Source: Stutzerimonas stutzeri
GTDB lineage: Bacteria; Pseudomonadota; Gammaproteobacteria; Pseudomonadales; Pseudomonadaceae
Direction: 5' to 3'
Assembly: GCF_024448955.1 (NCBI RefSeq)
Contig: NZ_JAMOIH010000004.1
Coordinates: 124,001 to 188,000 of the forward strand
Length of the DNA: 64,000 nucleotides
Shown here piece after piece: positions 18,542 to 26,959 of the stretch; the first letter of the stretch is position 1; each line of letters starts with the position of its first letter. A program made the translations under genes and the position numbers. The notes below the pieces were generated by a model. It worked only from the letters and a program-made list of their open reading frames with translations, ran no database searches and was not told the DNA's origin.

Positions 18542-18557
18542 ACACCACATATAGTGT
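18542..18557. promoter_or_regulatory. NrdR-box-like palindrome 1
   Basis: ACACCACATATAGTGT fits the general NrdR pattern (ACAC, A/T-rich centre, GTGT). NrdR represses ribonucleotide reductase genes. It is about 615 bp upstream of nrdA and is therefore far from the start codon. No partner box is found at the usual three-helical-turn distance. Confidence 0.5.
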
Positions 18558-18675
18558 TTGCGCTCGGCAGCGCCAAGCATCTGAAAAGACCGCTTGGGCA
18601 CGCATTTCATCCGAACCTTGCGTAGCCCCGAGAAGGCGCGGGCTGCGCCTCGATCGCGCACAGCTCACCCACATC

Positions 18676-18684
18676 TTATCCACA
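18676..18684 (+). promoter_or_regulatory. DnaA box upstream of nrdA
   Basis: TTATCCACA is an exact match to the strong DnaA-box consensus. In E. coli nrdAB transcription is controlled by DnaA boxes upstream of the promoter, so the location about 490 bp before nrdA is suggestive. Only one strict match was seen. Confidence 0.6.
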
Positions 18685-18752
18685 GGTTGTTCATTTTAGG
18701 TGCCTTGCGCTGTGCCTGAACCCCCACTATCGTGTCGCTCCAGGCGCTTTTC

Positions 18753-18768
18753 ACCCCATATATTGGGT
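18753..18768. promoter_or_regulatory. NrdR-box-like palindrome 2
   Basis: ACCCCATATATTGGGT is a near-perfect palindrome with the ATATAT centre of NrdR boxes but ACCC/GGGT arms. It is embedded in a longer imperfect dyad whose outer arms are CTTTT and CAAAAG. It lies about 400 bp upstream of nrdA. Confidence 0.45.
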
Positions 18769-18943
18769 GTCAAAAGCCAGCCAGACACAAACGCCGAAAA
18801 AAGCAAGCTAAATAATTCGCTTTGTTTTGTACCCGGCTCGCGCCCGCGCCTGGCGCGATAGATCGCCGCCGCAGATCGCGATACTGCCGCGTCCAACGTT
18901 GATTTTGCTCAAGCCCAGCGGTAGCGCATGCGCCAAACGCATC

Positions 18944-18959
18944 ACACTACATGTTGTGT
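18944..18959. promoter_or_regulatory. NrdR-box-like palindrome 3
   Basis: ACACTACATGTTGTGT is a dyad with a single mismatched pair and the ACAC/GTGT arms of the NrdR consensus. It is the copy nearest to nrdA (about 210 bp upstream). The transcription start is unknown, so I cannot say whether it overlaps a promoter. Confidence 0.5.
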
Positions 18960-19170
18960 TTTGAGGTTGTGATCTTTACATCGCCTGACTATGCTTCGGC
19001 ACATTCGATTCGCCACCCCTGGTGCCGGATCGTTTCCAGTTTTGAGTTACCCATGAGCCGGCTCGCCGGGGCATGGTTCATGCAATACGAGACATGTAGT
19101 TCCAGAAAGGCCGCTCATAAAGCAGGCCTGACACCTAACGCGTTAGAGACAGAGAGAATCCGGAGACCCC

Positions 19171-22062
19171 ATGCAGAACGAGTCCATTCGCGAGAACCCA
19201 CACGCCGACAGCACGCTGGACCTGGCCGCCACTGCGCCGGGCCAGCTGCGCGTGATCAAGCGCAACGGTACGGTCGTCCCCTACACCGATGACAAAATCA
19301 CCGTCGCCATCACCAAGGCGTTTCTCGCAGTGGAAGGCAACAATGCCTCCGCCTCGTCGCGGATCCACGACACCGTGCAGCGCCTGACCGAGCAGGTCAC
19401 CGCCACCTTCAAGCGCCGCATGCCTTCGGGCGGCACCATCCACATCGAAGAAATCCAGGACCAGGTCGAACTGGCCCTGATGCGTTCCGGCGAGCAGAAA
19501 GTCGCGCGTGACTACGTGATCTATCGCGAATCCCGCAGCCAGGAGCGCAAGCGTGGCGCGGTGGAAACCCCGGTCGACGCTCATCCAAGCATCCGCATCA
19601 AGCGCGCCGACGGCAGCATGGCACCGCTGGACCTGGGCCGCCTGAACACCATCATCACCGAAGCCTGCGAAGGCCTCGAAGAAGTCGATGGGGCGCTGAT
19701 CCAGAAAGAAACACTGAAGAACCTCTACGACGGCGTCGAGCAGACCGACGTCAATACCGCCCTGGTGATGACTGCCCGCACCCTGGTCGAGCGCGAGCCG
19801 AACTATTCCTACGTCACCGCTCGCCTGTTGATGGACACCCTGCGCGCCGAAGCCCTGAGCTTCCTGGAAGTTGCTGAATCCGCTACCCATCACGAAATGG
19901 CTGACCTCTACGCCAAGGCCCTGCCCGCCTACGTGGAAAAAGGTGTGCAGTTCGAGCTGCTCGACCCGCGCCTGAAGGAATATGACCTGGCCAAGCTGGG
20001 CGCCGCGATCAACCACGAGCAGGACCAGCAGTTCACCTACCTCGGCCTGCAGACTCTTTACGACCGCTACTTCATCCACAAGGATGGCGTGCGTTTCGAG
20101 CTGCCGCAGATCTTCTTCATGCGCGTCGCCATGGGCCTGGCCATCGAGGAAGAAAACCGCGAAGCCCGTGCCATCGAGTTCTACAACCTGCTGTCGTCCT
20201 TCGACTACATGGCCTCCACGCCGACCCTGTTCAACGCCGGCACCCTGCGTCCGCAGCTGTCCTCCTGCTACCTGACCACCGTGCCGGACGACCTGGGCGG
20301 CATCTACGACGCCATCCGCGATAACGCCCTGCTCTCCAAGTTCGCCGGCGGCCTGGGCAACGACTGGACCCCGGTGCGTGCACTGGGCGCCTACATCAAG
20401 GGCACCAACGGCAAATCCCAGGGCGTCGTGCCCTTCCTGAAGGTAGTCAACGACACCGCCGTCGCGGTCAACCAGGGCGGCAAGCGCAAGGGCGCGGTCT
20501 GCGCCTACCTGGAAACCTGGCACCTGGACATCGAGGAATTCCTCGAGCTGCGCAAGAACACCGGTGACGACCGTCGCCGTACCCACGACATGAACACCGC
20601 CAACTGGATCCCGGATCTGTTCATGAAGCGCGTCTTCGACGACGGCAAGTGGACCCTGTTCTCGCCAAGCGAAGTACCGGACCTGCACGACCTCACCGGC
20701 AAGGCCTTCGAGGAGCGCTACGAGTACTACGAAGCCCTGATCGAATACGGCAAGATCAAGAACTACAAGACCCTGCAGGCCAAAGACCTGTGGCGCAAGA
20801 TGCTCTCCATGCTGTTCGAAACCGGCCACCCATGGCTGACCTTCAAGGACCCGTGCAACCTGCGTAGCCCGCAGCAGCACGTCGGCGTGGTGCACAGCTC
20901 CAACCTCTGCACCGAGATCACGCTGAACACCAACAAGGACGAGATCGCCGTCTGCAACCTGGGCTCGATCAACCTGCCGCGCCACATCGTCGACGGCAAG
21001 CTGGACACCGCCAAGCTGGAGCGCACCGTGCGCACCGCCGTGCGGATGCTCGATAACGTCATCGACATCAACTACTACTCCGTGCCGCAGGCGAAGAACT
21101 CCAACTTCAAGCACCGCCCGGTGGGCCTGGGCATCATGGGCTTCCAGGACGCGCTGTACCTGCAGCACATCCCCTACGGTTCCGATGCCGCCATCGACTT
21201 CGCCGACAAGTCCATGGAAGCGGTCAGCTACTTCGCCATCCAGGCCTCCTGTGACCTGGCCGACGAGCGTGGCGCCTACGAGACCTTCCAGGGTTCGTTG
21301 TGGAGCCAGGGCATCCTGCCGCTGGACTCGCAGCAGATCCTCATCGAAGCGCGTGGCCAGAAGTACATCGACGTCGACCTTTCCGAGTCGCTGGACTGGG
21401 CCCCGGTACGTGCCCGCGTCAAGAACGGCATCCGCAACTCGAACATCATGGCCATCGCGCCGACCGCGACCATCGCCAACATCACCGGCGTGTCGCAGTC
21501 CATCGAGCCGACCTACCAGAACCTGTACGTGAAATCGAACCTCTCGGGCGAATTCACCGTGATCAACCCCTACCTGGTTCGCGACCTCAAGGCGCGCGGC
21601 CTGTGGGACGCGGTCATGATCAACGACCTCAAGTACTACGACGGTTCCGTGCAGCAGATCGAGCGCATCCCGCAGGAGTTGAAAGACCTCTACGCGACCG
21701 CCTTCGAAGTGGAAACCAAGTGGATCGTCGACGCCGCCAGCCGCCGCCAGAAGTGGATCGACCAGGCCCAGTCGCTGAACCTCTACATCGCTGGCGCCAG
21801 CGGCAAGAAGCTGGACGTGACCTACCGCATGGCCTGGTACCGTGGCCTGAAAACCACCTACTACCTCCGTGCCCTGGCCGCGACCAGCACTGAGAAGTCC
21901 ACCGTCAACACCGGCAAGCTCAACGCCGTGTCCAGTGGTGGCAACAGCGGCGCCAGCGCTGCTCCGGCGAAAGCCGCGCCAGCGCCGGAAATGGCAGCCG
22001 GCCCGGCACCGGTGCCAAAGGCGTGTGCCATCGATGAACCAGACTGCGAAGCCTGCCAATAA
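19171..22062 (+). CDS. nrdA: Class Ia ribonucleotide reductase, alpha subunit NrdA
   Basis: NrdA reduces ribonucleoside diphosphates to deoxy forms in an aerobic complex with NrdB. The 963-aa length equals that of the P. aeruginosa protein and exceeds E. coli NrdA because there are two N-terminal ATP-cone domains: residues about 22-115 (VIKRNGTVVPYTDDKITVAI) and about 143-230 (IRIKRADGSMAPLDLGRLNT). The catalytic barrel contains PTLFNAGTLRPQLSSCYL (one redox Cys) and NLCTEITLNTNKDEIAVCNL (active-site Cys and Glu), and the C-terminus ends in CxxC (DCEACQ), which relays electrons. ATG has GGAG 5 bp upstream. nrdB lies 613 bp downstream, an unusually wide gap for the pair. Confidence 0.98.
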   Translation: MQNESIRENPHADSTLDLAATAPGQLRVIKRNGTVVPYTDDKITVAITKAFLAVEGNNASASSRIHDTVQRLTEQVTATFKRRMPSGGTIHIEEIQDQVELALMRSGEQKVARDYVIYRESRSQERKRGAVETPVDAHPSIRIKRADGSMAPLDLGRLNTIITEACEGLEEVDGALIQKETLKNLYDGVEQTDVNTALVMTARTLVEREPNYSYVTARLLMDTLRAEALSFLEVAESATHHEMADLYAKALPAYVEKGVQFELLDPRLKEYDLAKLGAAINHEQDQQFTYLGLQTLYDRYFIHKDGVRFELPQIFFMRVAMGLAIEEENREARAIEFYNLLSSFDYMASTPTLFNAGTLRPQLSSCYLTTVPDDLGGIYDAIRDNALLSKFAGGLGNDWTPVRALGAYIKGTNGKSQGVVPFLKVVNDTAVAVNQGGKRKGAVCAYLETWHLDIEEFLELRKNTGDDRRRTHDMNTANWIPDLFMKRVFDDGKWTLFSPSEVPDLHDLTGKAFEERYEYYEALIEYGKIKNYKTLQAKDLWRKMLSMLFETGHPWLTFKDPCNLRSPQQHVGVVHSSNLCTEITLNTNKDEIAVCNLGSINLPRHIVDGKLDTAKLERTVRTAVRMLDNVIDINYYSVPQAKNSNFKHRPVGLGIMGFQDALYLQHIPYGSDAAIDFADKSMEAVSYFAIQASCDLADERGAYETFQGSLWSQGILPLDSQQILIEARGQKYIDVDLSESLDWAPVRARVKNGIRNSNIMAIAPTATIANITGVSQSIEPTYQNLYVKSNLSGEFTVINPYLVRDLKARGLWDAVMINDLKYYDGSVQQIERIPQELKDLYATAFEVETKWIVDAASRRQKWIDQAQSLNLYIAGASGKKLDVTYRMAWYRGLKTTYYLRALAATSTEKSTVNTGKLNAVSSGGNSGASAAPAKAAPAPEMAAGPAPVPKACAIDEPDCEACQ

Positions 22063-22128
22063 GGAGCCTGGCTGACGCACGAATCTGAGCGGACCGCGCA
22101 TTGTTGACCGCCAAGCCGGCCCCCATCA

Positions 22129-22142
22129 CGTACAGCTGTACG
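22129..22142. repeat. Perfect 14-bp palindrome after nrdA
   Basis: CGTACAGCTGTACG is perfectly self-complementary and lies 67 bp after the nrdA stop. It could be a protein-binding dyad or the stem of a cruciform. There is no T-run, so it is not a typical terminator. Confidence 0.4.
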
Positions 22143-22228
22143 CTCAGGGGCTCCGACTTGGCAGACGCCTAGCGCTGCCTCGCTCAGCTTCGCGCTCACA
22201 CCGAGCTGCTGCTGAAAAGCGCGCTTTT

Positions 22229-22330
22229 CGTAGGAGCGAGGGGGACGCCTAGTCCTTGTTCGCGAAAACCAGTCGGGGACGCTGCGCGGACCGGACCAAT
22301 TTGTAGGAGCGAGCTTGCTCGCGAAGCGCT
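22229..22330. repeat. REP-like repeats (GTAGGAGCGAGCTTGCTCGCGAA type)
   Basis: Two units are present: CGTAGGAGCGAGG...TTCGCGAA (about 22229-22266) and GTAGGAGCGAGCTTGCTCGC (about 22303-22322, continuing GAAG). The second is the classic Pseudomonas REP hairpin; the first is a degenerate copy. They lie in the nrdA-nrdB spacer. No REP-associated transposase gene is in the window. Confidence 0.7.
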
Positions 22331-22385
22331 ATCAGCCAACTCACTAGCCGAGCGAACGCATAGCCTAAGGCCGCCCCAAACCAGT

Positions 22386-22549
22386 CCCCTCGCCCCTTTG
22401 GGGAGAGGGCTAGGGTGAGGGGAAGCTCCACCAGACAACACAAATGGCCGGGCCAACCGCCGACCATCCCCTCGCCCCTCCGGCGAGAGGGCTAGGGTGA
22501 GGGGAAGCCCTCCAAGACAACACAAAAGGCCGGACCTAAACCCCGACCA
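22386..22549. repeat. Imperfect tandem duplication of an 82-bp unit in the nrdA-nrdB spacer
   Basis: The unit starts CCCCTCGCCCCT, continues AGAGGGCTAGGGTGAGGGGA and ends with an AGACAACACAAA-GGCCGG segment. A second copy begins 82 bp after the first (22386 and 22468). Within each copy CCCCTCGCCCC pairs with sequence in GGGTGAGGGG to give a hairpin. It is non-coding and may form structure in the nrdAB transcript or separate the two genes transcriptionally. Confidence 0.65.
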
Positions 22550-22675
22550 AAAAGAACACCAAGGGACCAGGACACCACCCTGCCCCAACAAAACACCAGC
22601 TTTTGTGTGCACAACCAAAAGCCACCCGAACACTTCCGACCGGCACCACCCGGTCCCCAATCAGGAGAAACCGCC

Positions 22676-23929
22676 ATGCTGAGCTGGGACGAATTCGACG
22701 AAGAAGAAACCACCACCGCCACCGCGCAGGCCGCCCCCCAAGCCGCTGCTGCAAATACTGAATCTCCGGCCAAGCTCGACCAAGACGCCGCCGGCTCCGT
22801 CGAAGAAGCCCGCGCCGTTGCCTCTGACGACTCCGCTGCCGTCGCCCGCGCCAAGAAGGCCCTGGACGACCTCGACATTCAGGAGGGCCTGGACGAACTG
22901 GAAGGCGAATCCGCCCGCGTTCACGTCGGCGACAAGCAGATGATCAACGCCCGCGCTGACCTCAACCAGCTCGTACCCTTCAAGTACGACTGGGCCTGGC
23001 AGAAGTATCTGGATGGTTGCGCCAACCACTGGATGCCGCAGGAAGTGAACATGAACGCCGACATCGCCCTGTGGAAGACCCCGGACGGTCTCTCCGAGGA
23101 CGAGCGCCGCATCGTCAAGCGCAACCTCGGCTTCTTCTCCACCGCCGACAGCCTGGTCGCCAACAACCTCGTGCTGGCCGTGTACCGCCTGATCACCAAC
23201 CCCGAGTGCCGCCAGTACATCCTGCGCCAGGCCTTCGAAGAGGCGATCCACACCCACGCCTACCAGTACTGCATCGAATCACTGGGCATGGATGAAGGCG
23301 AGATCTTCAACATGTATCACGAGATCCCGAGCGTCGCGAAGAAAGCCTCCTGGGGCCTCAAGTACACCCGCTCCATCTCCGACCCGACCTTCCAGACTGG
23401 CACCGTCGAGACGGACAAAGAGTTTCTGCGCAACCTCATCGCCTACTACTGCGTACTGGAAGGCATCTTCTTCTACTGCGGCTTCACCCAGATTCTCTCC
23501 ATGGGCCGCCGCAACAAGATGACCGGCACTGCCGAGCAGTTCCAATACATTCTGCGCGACGAGTCCATGCACCTGAACTTCGGCATCGACGTGATCAACC
23601 AGATCAAGATCGAAAACCCACACCTGTGGGACGCCGCCATGAAGGACGAAGCGACCCAGATGATCCTCCAGGGTACGCAGCTCGAAATCGAATACGCCCG
23701 CGACACCATGCCCCGCGGCGTCCTCGGCATGAACGCATCGATGATGGAGGACTACCTAAAATTCATCGCCAACCGCCGCCTGACGCAGATCGGCTTGAAG
23801 GAAGAGTATCCAGGTACGACCAACCCGTTCCCATGGATGAGCGAGATCATGGACTTGAAGAAGGAGAAGAACTTCTTTGAGACGCGGGTTATTGAGTATC
23901 AGACGGGTGGGGCTTTGAGCTGGGATTGA
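22676..23929 (+). CDS. nrdB: Class Ia ribonucleotide reductase, beta subunit NrdB
   Basis: NrdB houses the diiron-tyrosyl radical cofactor for NrdA. I chose ATG 22676 ([11 protein letters not shown]) because AGGAG lies 8 bp upstream and the family begins here; the frame is open further upstream but only through repeat sequence. The 417-aa protein has a low-complexity Ala/Glu N-terminal extension (to about residue 85) typical of pseudomonads. The ferritin-like core follows, with [37 protein letters not shown] and [16 protein letters not shown] supplying the iron ligands. The C-terminal tail ending GGALSWD should dock to NrdA. A rho-independent terminator follows about 60 bp downstream. Confidence 0.97.
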   Translation: MLSWDEFDEEETTTATAQAAPQAAAANTESPAKLDQDAAGSVEEARAVASDDSAAVARAKKALDDLDIQEGLDELEGESARVHVGDKQMINARADLNQLVPFKYDWAWQKYLDGCANHWMPQEVNMNADIALWKTPDGLSEDERRIVKRNLGFFSTADSLVANNLVLAVYRLITNPECRQYILRQAFEEAIHTHAYQYCIESLGMDEGEIFNMYHEIPSVAKKASWGLKYTRSISDPTFQTGTVETDKEFLRNLIAYYCVLEGIFFYCGFTQILSMGRRNKMTGTAEQFQYILRDESMHLNFGIDVINQIKIENPHLWDAAMKDEATQMILQGTQLEIEYARDTMPRGVLGMNASMMEDYLKFIANRRLTQIGLKEEYPGTTNPFPWMSEIMDLKKEKNFFETRVIEYQTGGALSWD

Positions 23930-23987
23930 TGGATATGACTCCGACTAAGTTAGTCCTATACACAATCATGAATGCATTCTAGTTAAT

Positions 23988-24014
23988 AAGCCCCGCCAAA
24001 GCACGGGGCTTTTT
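23988..24014 (+). terminator. Rho-independent terminator after nrdB
   Basis: AAGCCCCG (23988-23995) pairs perfectly with CGGGGCTT (24004-24011) around an 8-nt loop and runs into TTTTT. It closes the nrd unit and marks the left border of the AT-rich island. Confidence 0.85.
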
Positions 24015-24122
24015 AATGGAAAACTTTTTACTTACACATCCAGCACCATGCCAGGCTTCTATTTATAAAAAATAAATTGAGACTAACCACAGTCTCTAAA
24101 TTGCATTGATACGGATTTGAGT

Positions 24123-25301
24123 ATGCAGAAAATAAATGAACTATCAGAAGAAGATGTTGACTCTTGGTTTGAGAGCGAAGAAGAACAACCTGAATTTAAA
24201 AAACTCACAGATGAAGAACTTTCCCAGCGATACGCTGAAACCCAGATAAGGATTGTACGCACATCTTTAGATTTCACCTTACATACGCTTACTTCTTCTA
24301 TCAAAGACAACAACTATATTGACATCGCCCCTGGATATCAACGGCGAGCAAGATGGGACAGAAAAAAGAAATCTTTGCTTATAGAATCTTTTTTAATGAA
24401 CATCCCCATACCTCCATTATTCCTCTTTGAAAAGGATTACAACCAATACGAAATAATGGACGGCCGTCAACGCTTAGAGGCAATTTCTGAGTTCTTAGAT
24501 AATAAATATGCGCTAACAGGGCTCGAATTTTGGGGGGAACTTCAAGGAAAGAGATTTTCCGATCTTCCTGGAATAATTCAACGAGGTCTTCTTCGAAGGA
24601 CTATTAACGCGGTCGTGCTACTAGCCGAAACCGAGAAAGACACCGAGTCATTCGATATTAGGCTAATATTATTTCGCAGGCTAAATACGGGTGGAATAAA
24701 GCTAAACGCGCAAGAAATGCGCAATGCGCTTTACCCTGGACCATTTAATGAGACACTGCATGAGCTATCCCGTGGGGATAGATTCACCAAATTATGGCGC
24801 ATTCCACAAAGAACAGGATCTGAAGAAAACGAAACGCCCATTGCCCTGCAAAAAAACGCACTGTACCGGTCGATGATGGACTGCGAGTTAGTTTTACGAT
24901 TTTTTTCGGTACGGGACGTGATTAATAACAAGGTTAGGGGATCTTTACGGCAAGTTTTTGACAAAACGATGGAGCGTTATAGTAAGGCCTCGCCGGTCGA
25001 AATAAACGCTCTACGTGCGGATTTCGAATCTACGCTAGAAAGAGTTACGAACGCACTCGGCTATGACTTCCATTTATTACCAAACAACAACCAGGCAAGC
25101 CGACCACTATACGACGCCTTACTGGTTGCTGCCTCTGAGCTTCCCGACATCAACCTGTCTGATAACTCAGCCTCTATAGCCGCAAGAATTGAGCAAGCGT
25201 TAGCAGATCAGGAAAGTTATGAAATACTAGTCGGCCGTGGCAACACTATCGAGTCTATAAAAGATCGAGTGGAATTAGCTAAAAAAATAATTATAGGCTA
25301 G
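24123..25301 (+). CDS. DUF262 domain protein (ParB/Srx fold), first gene of a DUF262-HEPN pair
   Basis: I used ATG 24123; a TTG two codons earlier is an alternative. The 392-aa protein shows the DUF262 hallmarks: YQRRARW followed by a hydrophobic helix (about 72-95), the DGRQRLEAI motif (about 113-121), which is the DGQQR-type catalytic/nucleotide motif of the ParB/Srx fold, and NTGGIKLNAQEMRNALYPG (about 188-206). DUF262 proteins include the GmrS-like half of modification-dependent restriction enzymes and other defence NTPases/nucleases, but this one lacks a C-terminal DUF1524 HNH domain. The HEPN gene follows after only 4 bp. Base composition is far more AT-rich than that of the neighbouring genes, indicating recent transfer. 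The exact activity is unknown. Confidence 0.88.
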   Translation: MQKINELSEEDVDSWFESEEEQPEFKKLTDEELSQRYAETQIRIVRTSLDFTLHTLTSSIKDNNYIDIAPGYQRRARWDRKKKSLLIESFLMNIPIPPLFLFEKDYNQYEIMDGRQRLEAISEFLDNKYALTGLEFWGELQGKRFSDLPGIIQRGLLRRTINAVVLLAETEKDTESFDIRLILFRRLNTGGIKLNAQEMRNALYPGPFNETLHELSRGDRFTKLWRIPQRTGSEENETPIALQKNALYRSMMDCELVLRFFSVRDVINNKVRGSLRQVFDKTMERYSKASPVEINALRADFESTLERVTNALGYDFHLLPNNNQASRPLYDALLVAASELPDINLSDNSASIAARIEQALADQESYEILVGRGNTIESIKDRVELAKKIIIG

Positions 25302-25305
25302 CACC

Positions 25306-26106
25306 ATGGACCCGATCATATTCGAATACAACAGTGACCTTGAAAGAATTTGCAGTCAGCTAGATTTCATTGAAGCTCTAAAGAAATTTAGCAGCGCGAA
25401 CCCTCCAACGCAAAACTCTTGCTGCGAGCAAGAGTTTATAGCGGAAGCGCTAATCATTCATGACGGCACCAAACGTGTTCACGGCAATCTTTCCTTGGTA
25501 GCTGGAACTCTAGTTCTATATACCTGCGGACGCTTTGAAGCAATGACACGAACACTGTTTGAAGATTTATGCCAAAGACTTGTTTCGAGGGCTGGCGAAT
25601 TCTCAAGACTTCCCAAAAAAATGCGTGCAAATCTTCCTATTTTTACCGCTAAAATAATCTCTGACCCAAGAAAGTTTGGCCATGCCGAAAATGGTGTAAG
25701 GTCGTTTGTCTCGACGCTTGCATCAAATCTAGAGCCAAATGCAAGAATCTCCAAAGTCAATCATGAATGCCTGTCTATCACTGAAACAAACATGCGCGCA
25801 GATGCACTCTCAGATTTGTTTTCCCGTGTCGGAGTGGACAAAATCTGGACTGGAATATCTGAACAATCAGCAATCAAACATCACTTTGAAGAGCAAGATA
25901 CTGCAAAAGTAGAATCAAAAGCAAAAAAGAAACTCAATGACTTAATGGATATTAGGAACCGCATAGCTCATCCATCGGGAGAGTTTGAGTGGCCATCGAC
26001 AACAACCATTAAGGATTACGTGAATTATCTTCGGCTTCTCGCCACCGCCATGGGAGATCTCATGTCGCTTTATGAAGTAACGCTTTGCACAACAGAAACA
26101 TCTTAG
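25306..26106 (+). CDS. HEPN-family protein (MAE_28990/RiboL-PSP-like), probable RNase partner of the DUF262 protein
   Basis: This 266-aa, mostly helical protein carries DIRNRIAHPSG at residues 215-225, matching the R-x4-6-H motif (R217...H222) that forms the RNase active site of HEPN toxins and defence ribonucleases. The N-terminal half contains the other conserved helix, GTLVLYTCGRFEAMTRTLFEDL (split around residues 67-89). The overall layout resembles the large HEPN clade seen next to DUF262/ParB-like genes. It begins 4 bp after the DUF262 stop, so it is almost surely co-transcribed. It shares the same AT-rich composition. An abortive-infection-type role, with the DUF262 protein sensing or controlling it, is an inference. 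No transmembrane segment or signal peptide is visible. Confidence 0.75.
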   Translation: MDPIIFEYNSDLERICSQLDFIEALKKFSSANPPTQNSCCEQEFIAEALIIHDGTKRVHGNLSLVAGTLVLYTCGRFEAMTRTLFEDLCQRLVSRAGEFSRLPKKMRANLPIFTAKIISDPRKFGHAENGVRSFVSTLASNLEPNARISKVNHECLSITETNMRADALSDLFSRVGVDKIWTGISEQSAIKHHFEEQDTAKVESKAKKKLNDLMDIRNRIAHPSGEFEWPSTTTIKDYVNYLRLLATAMGDLMSLYEVTLCTTETS

Positions 26107-26125
26107 CGAGGTAGCCTGGAAACGA

Positions 26126-26224
26126 CGCGTGGAAAAGGCTTCGCCGTTTTCCACCCTACGCAACGCCGATGCGTCGTGTGGGCGGGTGAAATGGCGTAGG
26201 GTGGATAACGCTTTGCTTATCCAC
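26126..26224. repeat. Two adjacent hairpin repeats (family B)
   Basis: The first hairpin (about 26126-26162) pairs GTGGAAAA with TTTTCCAC and ends CCCTACGC; the second (about 26193-26224) pairs GGTGGATAA with TTATCCACC around CGCTTTGC. They are related to the elements at 2658 and 3618. They split the AT-rich island between the HEPN gene and the next gene and show that the GC-rich host repeats have entered, or flank parts of, the island. Confidence 0.65.
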
Positions 26225-26407
26225 CGATACGGACTTACCGCCAACACCACGCTCAAGGATGAGCCGCATGTCGAAAGCGAACTTCTCTTAAACCGATAAC
26301 TTTCCGAACTGAATCTGAATAAAATTTTGACGCACGTTAAAAATAAGGCAACCACTCGTGGCTAACGAAGAAACTGTATAAAATTTAAATTTAAGATAAG
26401 GCCCGAA

Positions 26408-26953
26408 ATGACCAAATTAGGAACTATAGCGACGGTTAGTATTTCAGTTTTCGCACTTGCAGTTTCGGCATGGCAAGGTTATGCGTCACGGGAGCATAAT
26501 CGTCTCTCCGTAAGACCATACGTTCAAAGCACGCCTTACCTTGAAGGACCCAACAAGCGAAATGGAATATATATTTCAAATTACGGACTCGGTCCTGCAA
26601 TACTAAATAAAGCAACGATAAACATAGACGGCACTGAGCATCTACTATCCAAGGACATTTGGGAACAGGCATTTAAATCTATAGGCATCGATGACTTGTG
26701 CTTCTCCAAGTCATGGATCCCGCGAGGCTCAGTCATACCCATAAATAAAGAGATCCATCTAATAAAACTAACATCAGCCGAATCATCACGCTGTCAATTA
26801 GAAGTAGCCAAATTTTTGAGCGAGCACGATCTGTCGCTTACCCTGGAATACACATCAATGTACGACGAGAAGATTACTACAAAGAACAACTTCAACATGA
26901 AAAGCTTTGGAAGAGATCTTTCTCGAGCGATACGCAGCCCCGAAAATAATTAA
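26408..26953 (+). CDS. Small membrane-anchored protein of unknown function in the AT-rich island
   Basis: This 181-aa protein has one N-terminal membrane segment (about residues 5-24, TIATVSISVFALAVSAW) and then a soluble domain, SVRPYVQ...ISNYGLGPAILNKATI. The pattern RPY...N-x-G-x-GPA is shared by many short, single-pass hypothetical proteins from genomic islands, but I know no function for them. TAAGG lies 6 bp before the ATG. Composition is as AT-rich as that of the DUF262-HEPN genes, yet about 300 bp with two host-type repeats separates them, so a shared operon is doubtful. It could be an unrelated island passenger. Confidence 0.6.
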   Translation: MTKLGTIATVSISVFALAVSAWQGYASREHNRLSVRPYVQSTPYLEGPNKRNGIYISNYGLGPAILNKATINIDGTEHLLSKDIWEQAFKSIGIDDLCFSKSWIPRGSVIPINKEIHLIKLTSAESSRCQLEVAKFLSEHDLSLTLEYTSMYDEKITTKNNFNMKSFGRDLSRAIRSPENN

Positions 26954-26959
26954 AAATTA

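Noticed and set aside
18476..18896. Short minus-strand frames in the nrdA upstream region
   Set aside because: They lack ribosome-binding sites and cross the conserved-looking regulatory palindromes; the region is better explained as control DNA.
19135..22101. A 988-codon open frame on the minus strand opposite nrdA
   Set aside because: Antisense shadow of nrdA; Val/Gly/Asp-rich composition typical of reversed GC-rich codons and no family resemblance.
22386..22549. The repeated hairpins as a CRISPR array
   Set aside because: There are only two imperfect copies of an 82-bp unit with similar sequence between the hairpins, no uniform spacers and no cas genes.
24123..26106. Calling the DUF262-HEPN pair a GmrSD type IV restriction enzyme
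   Set aside because: The DUF1524 HNH domain that defines GmrD is absent and the partner carries a HEPN Rx4H motif instead.
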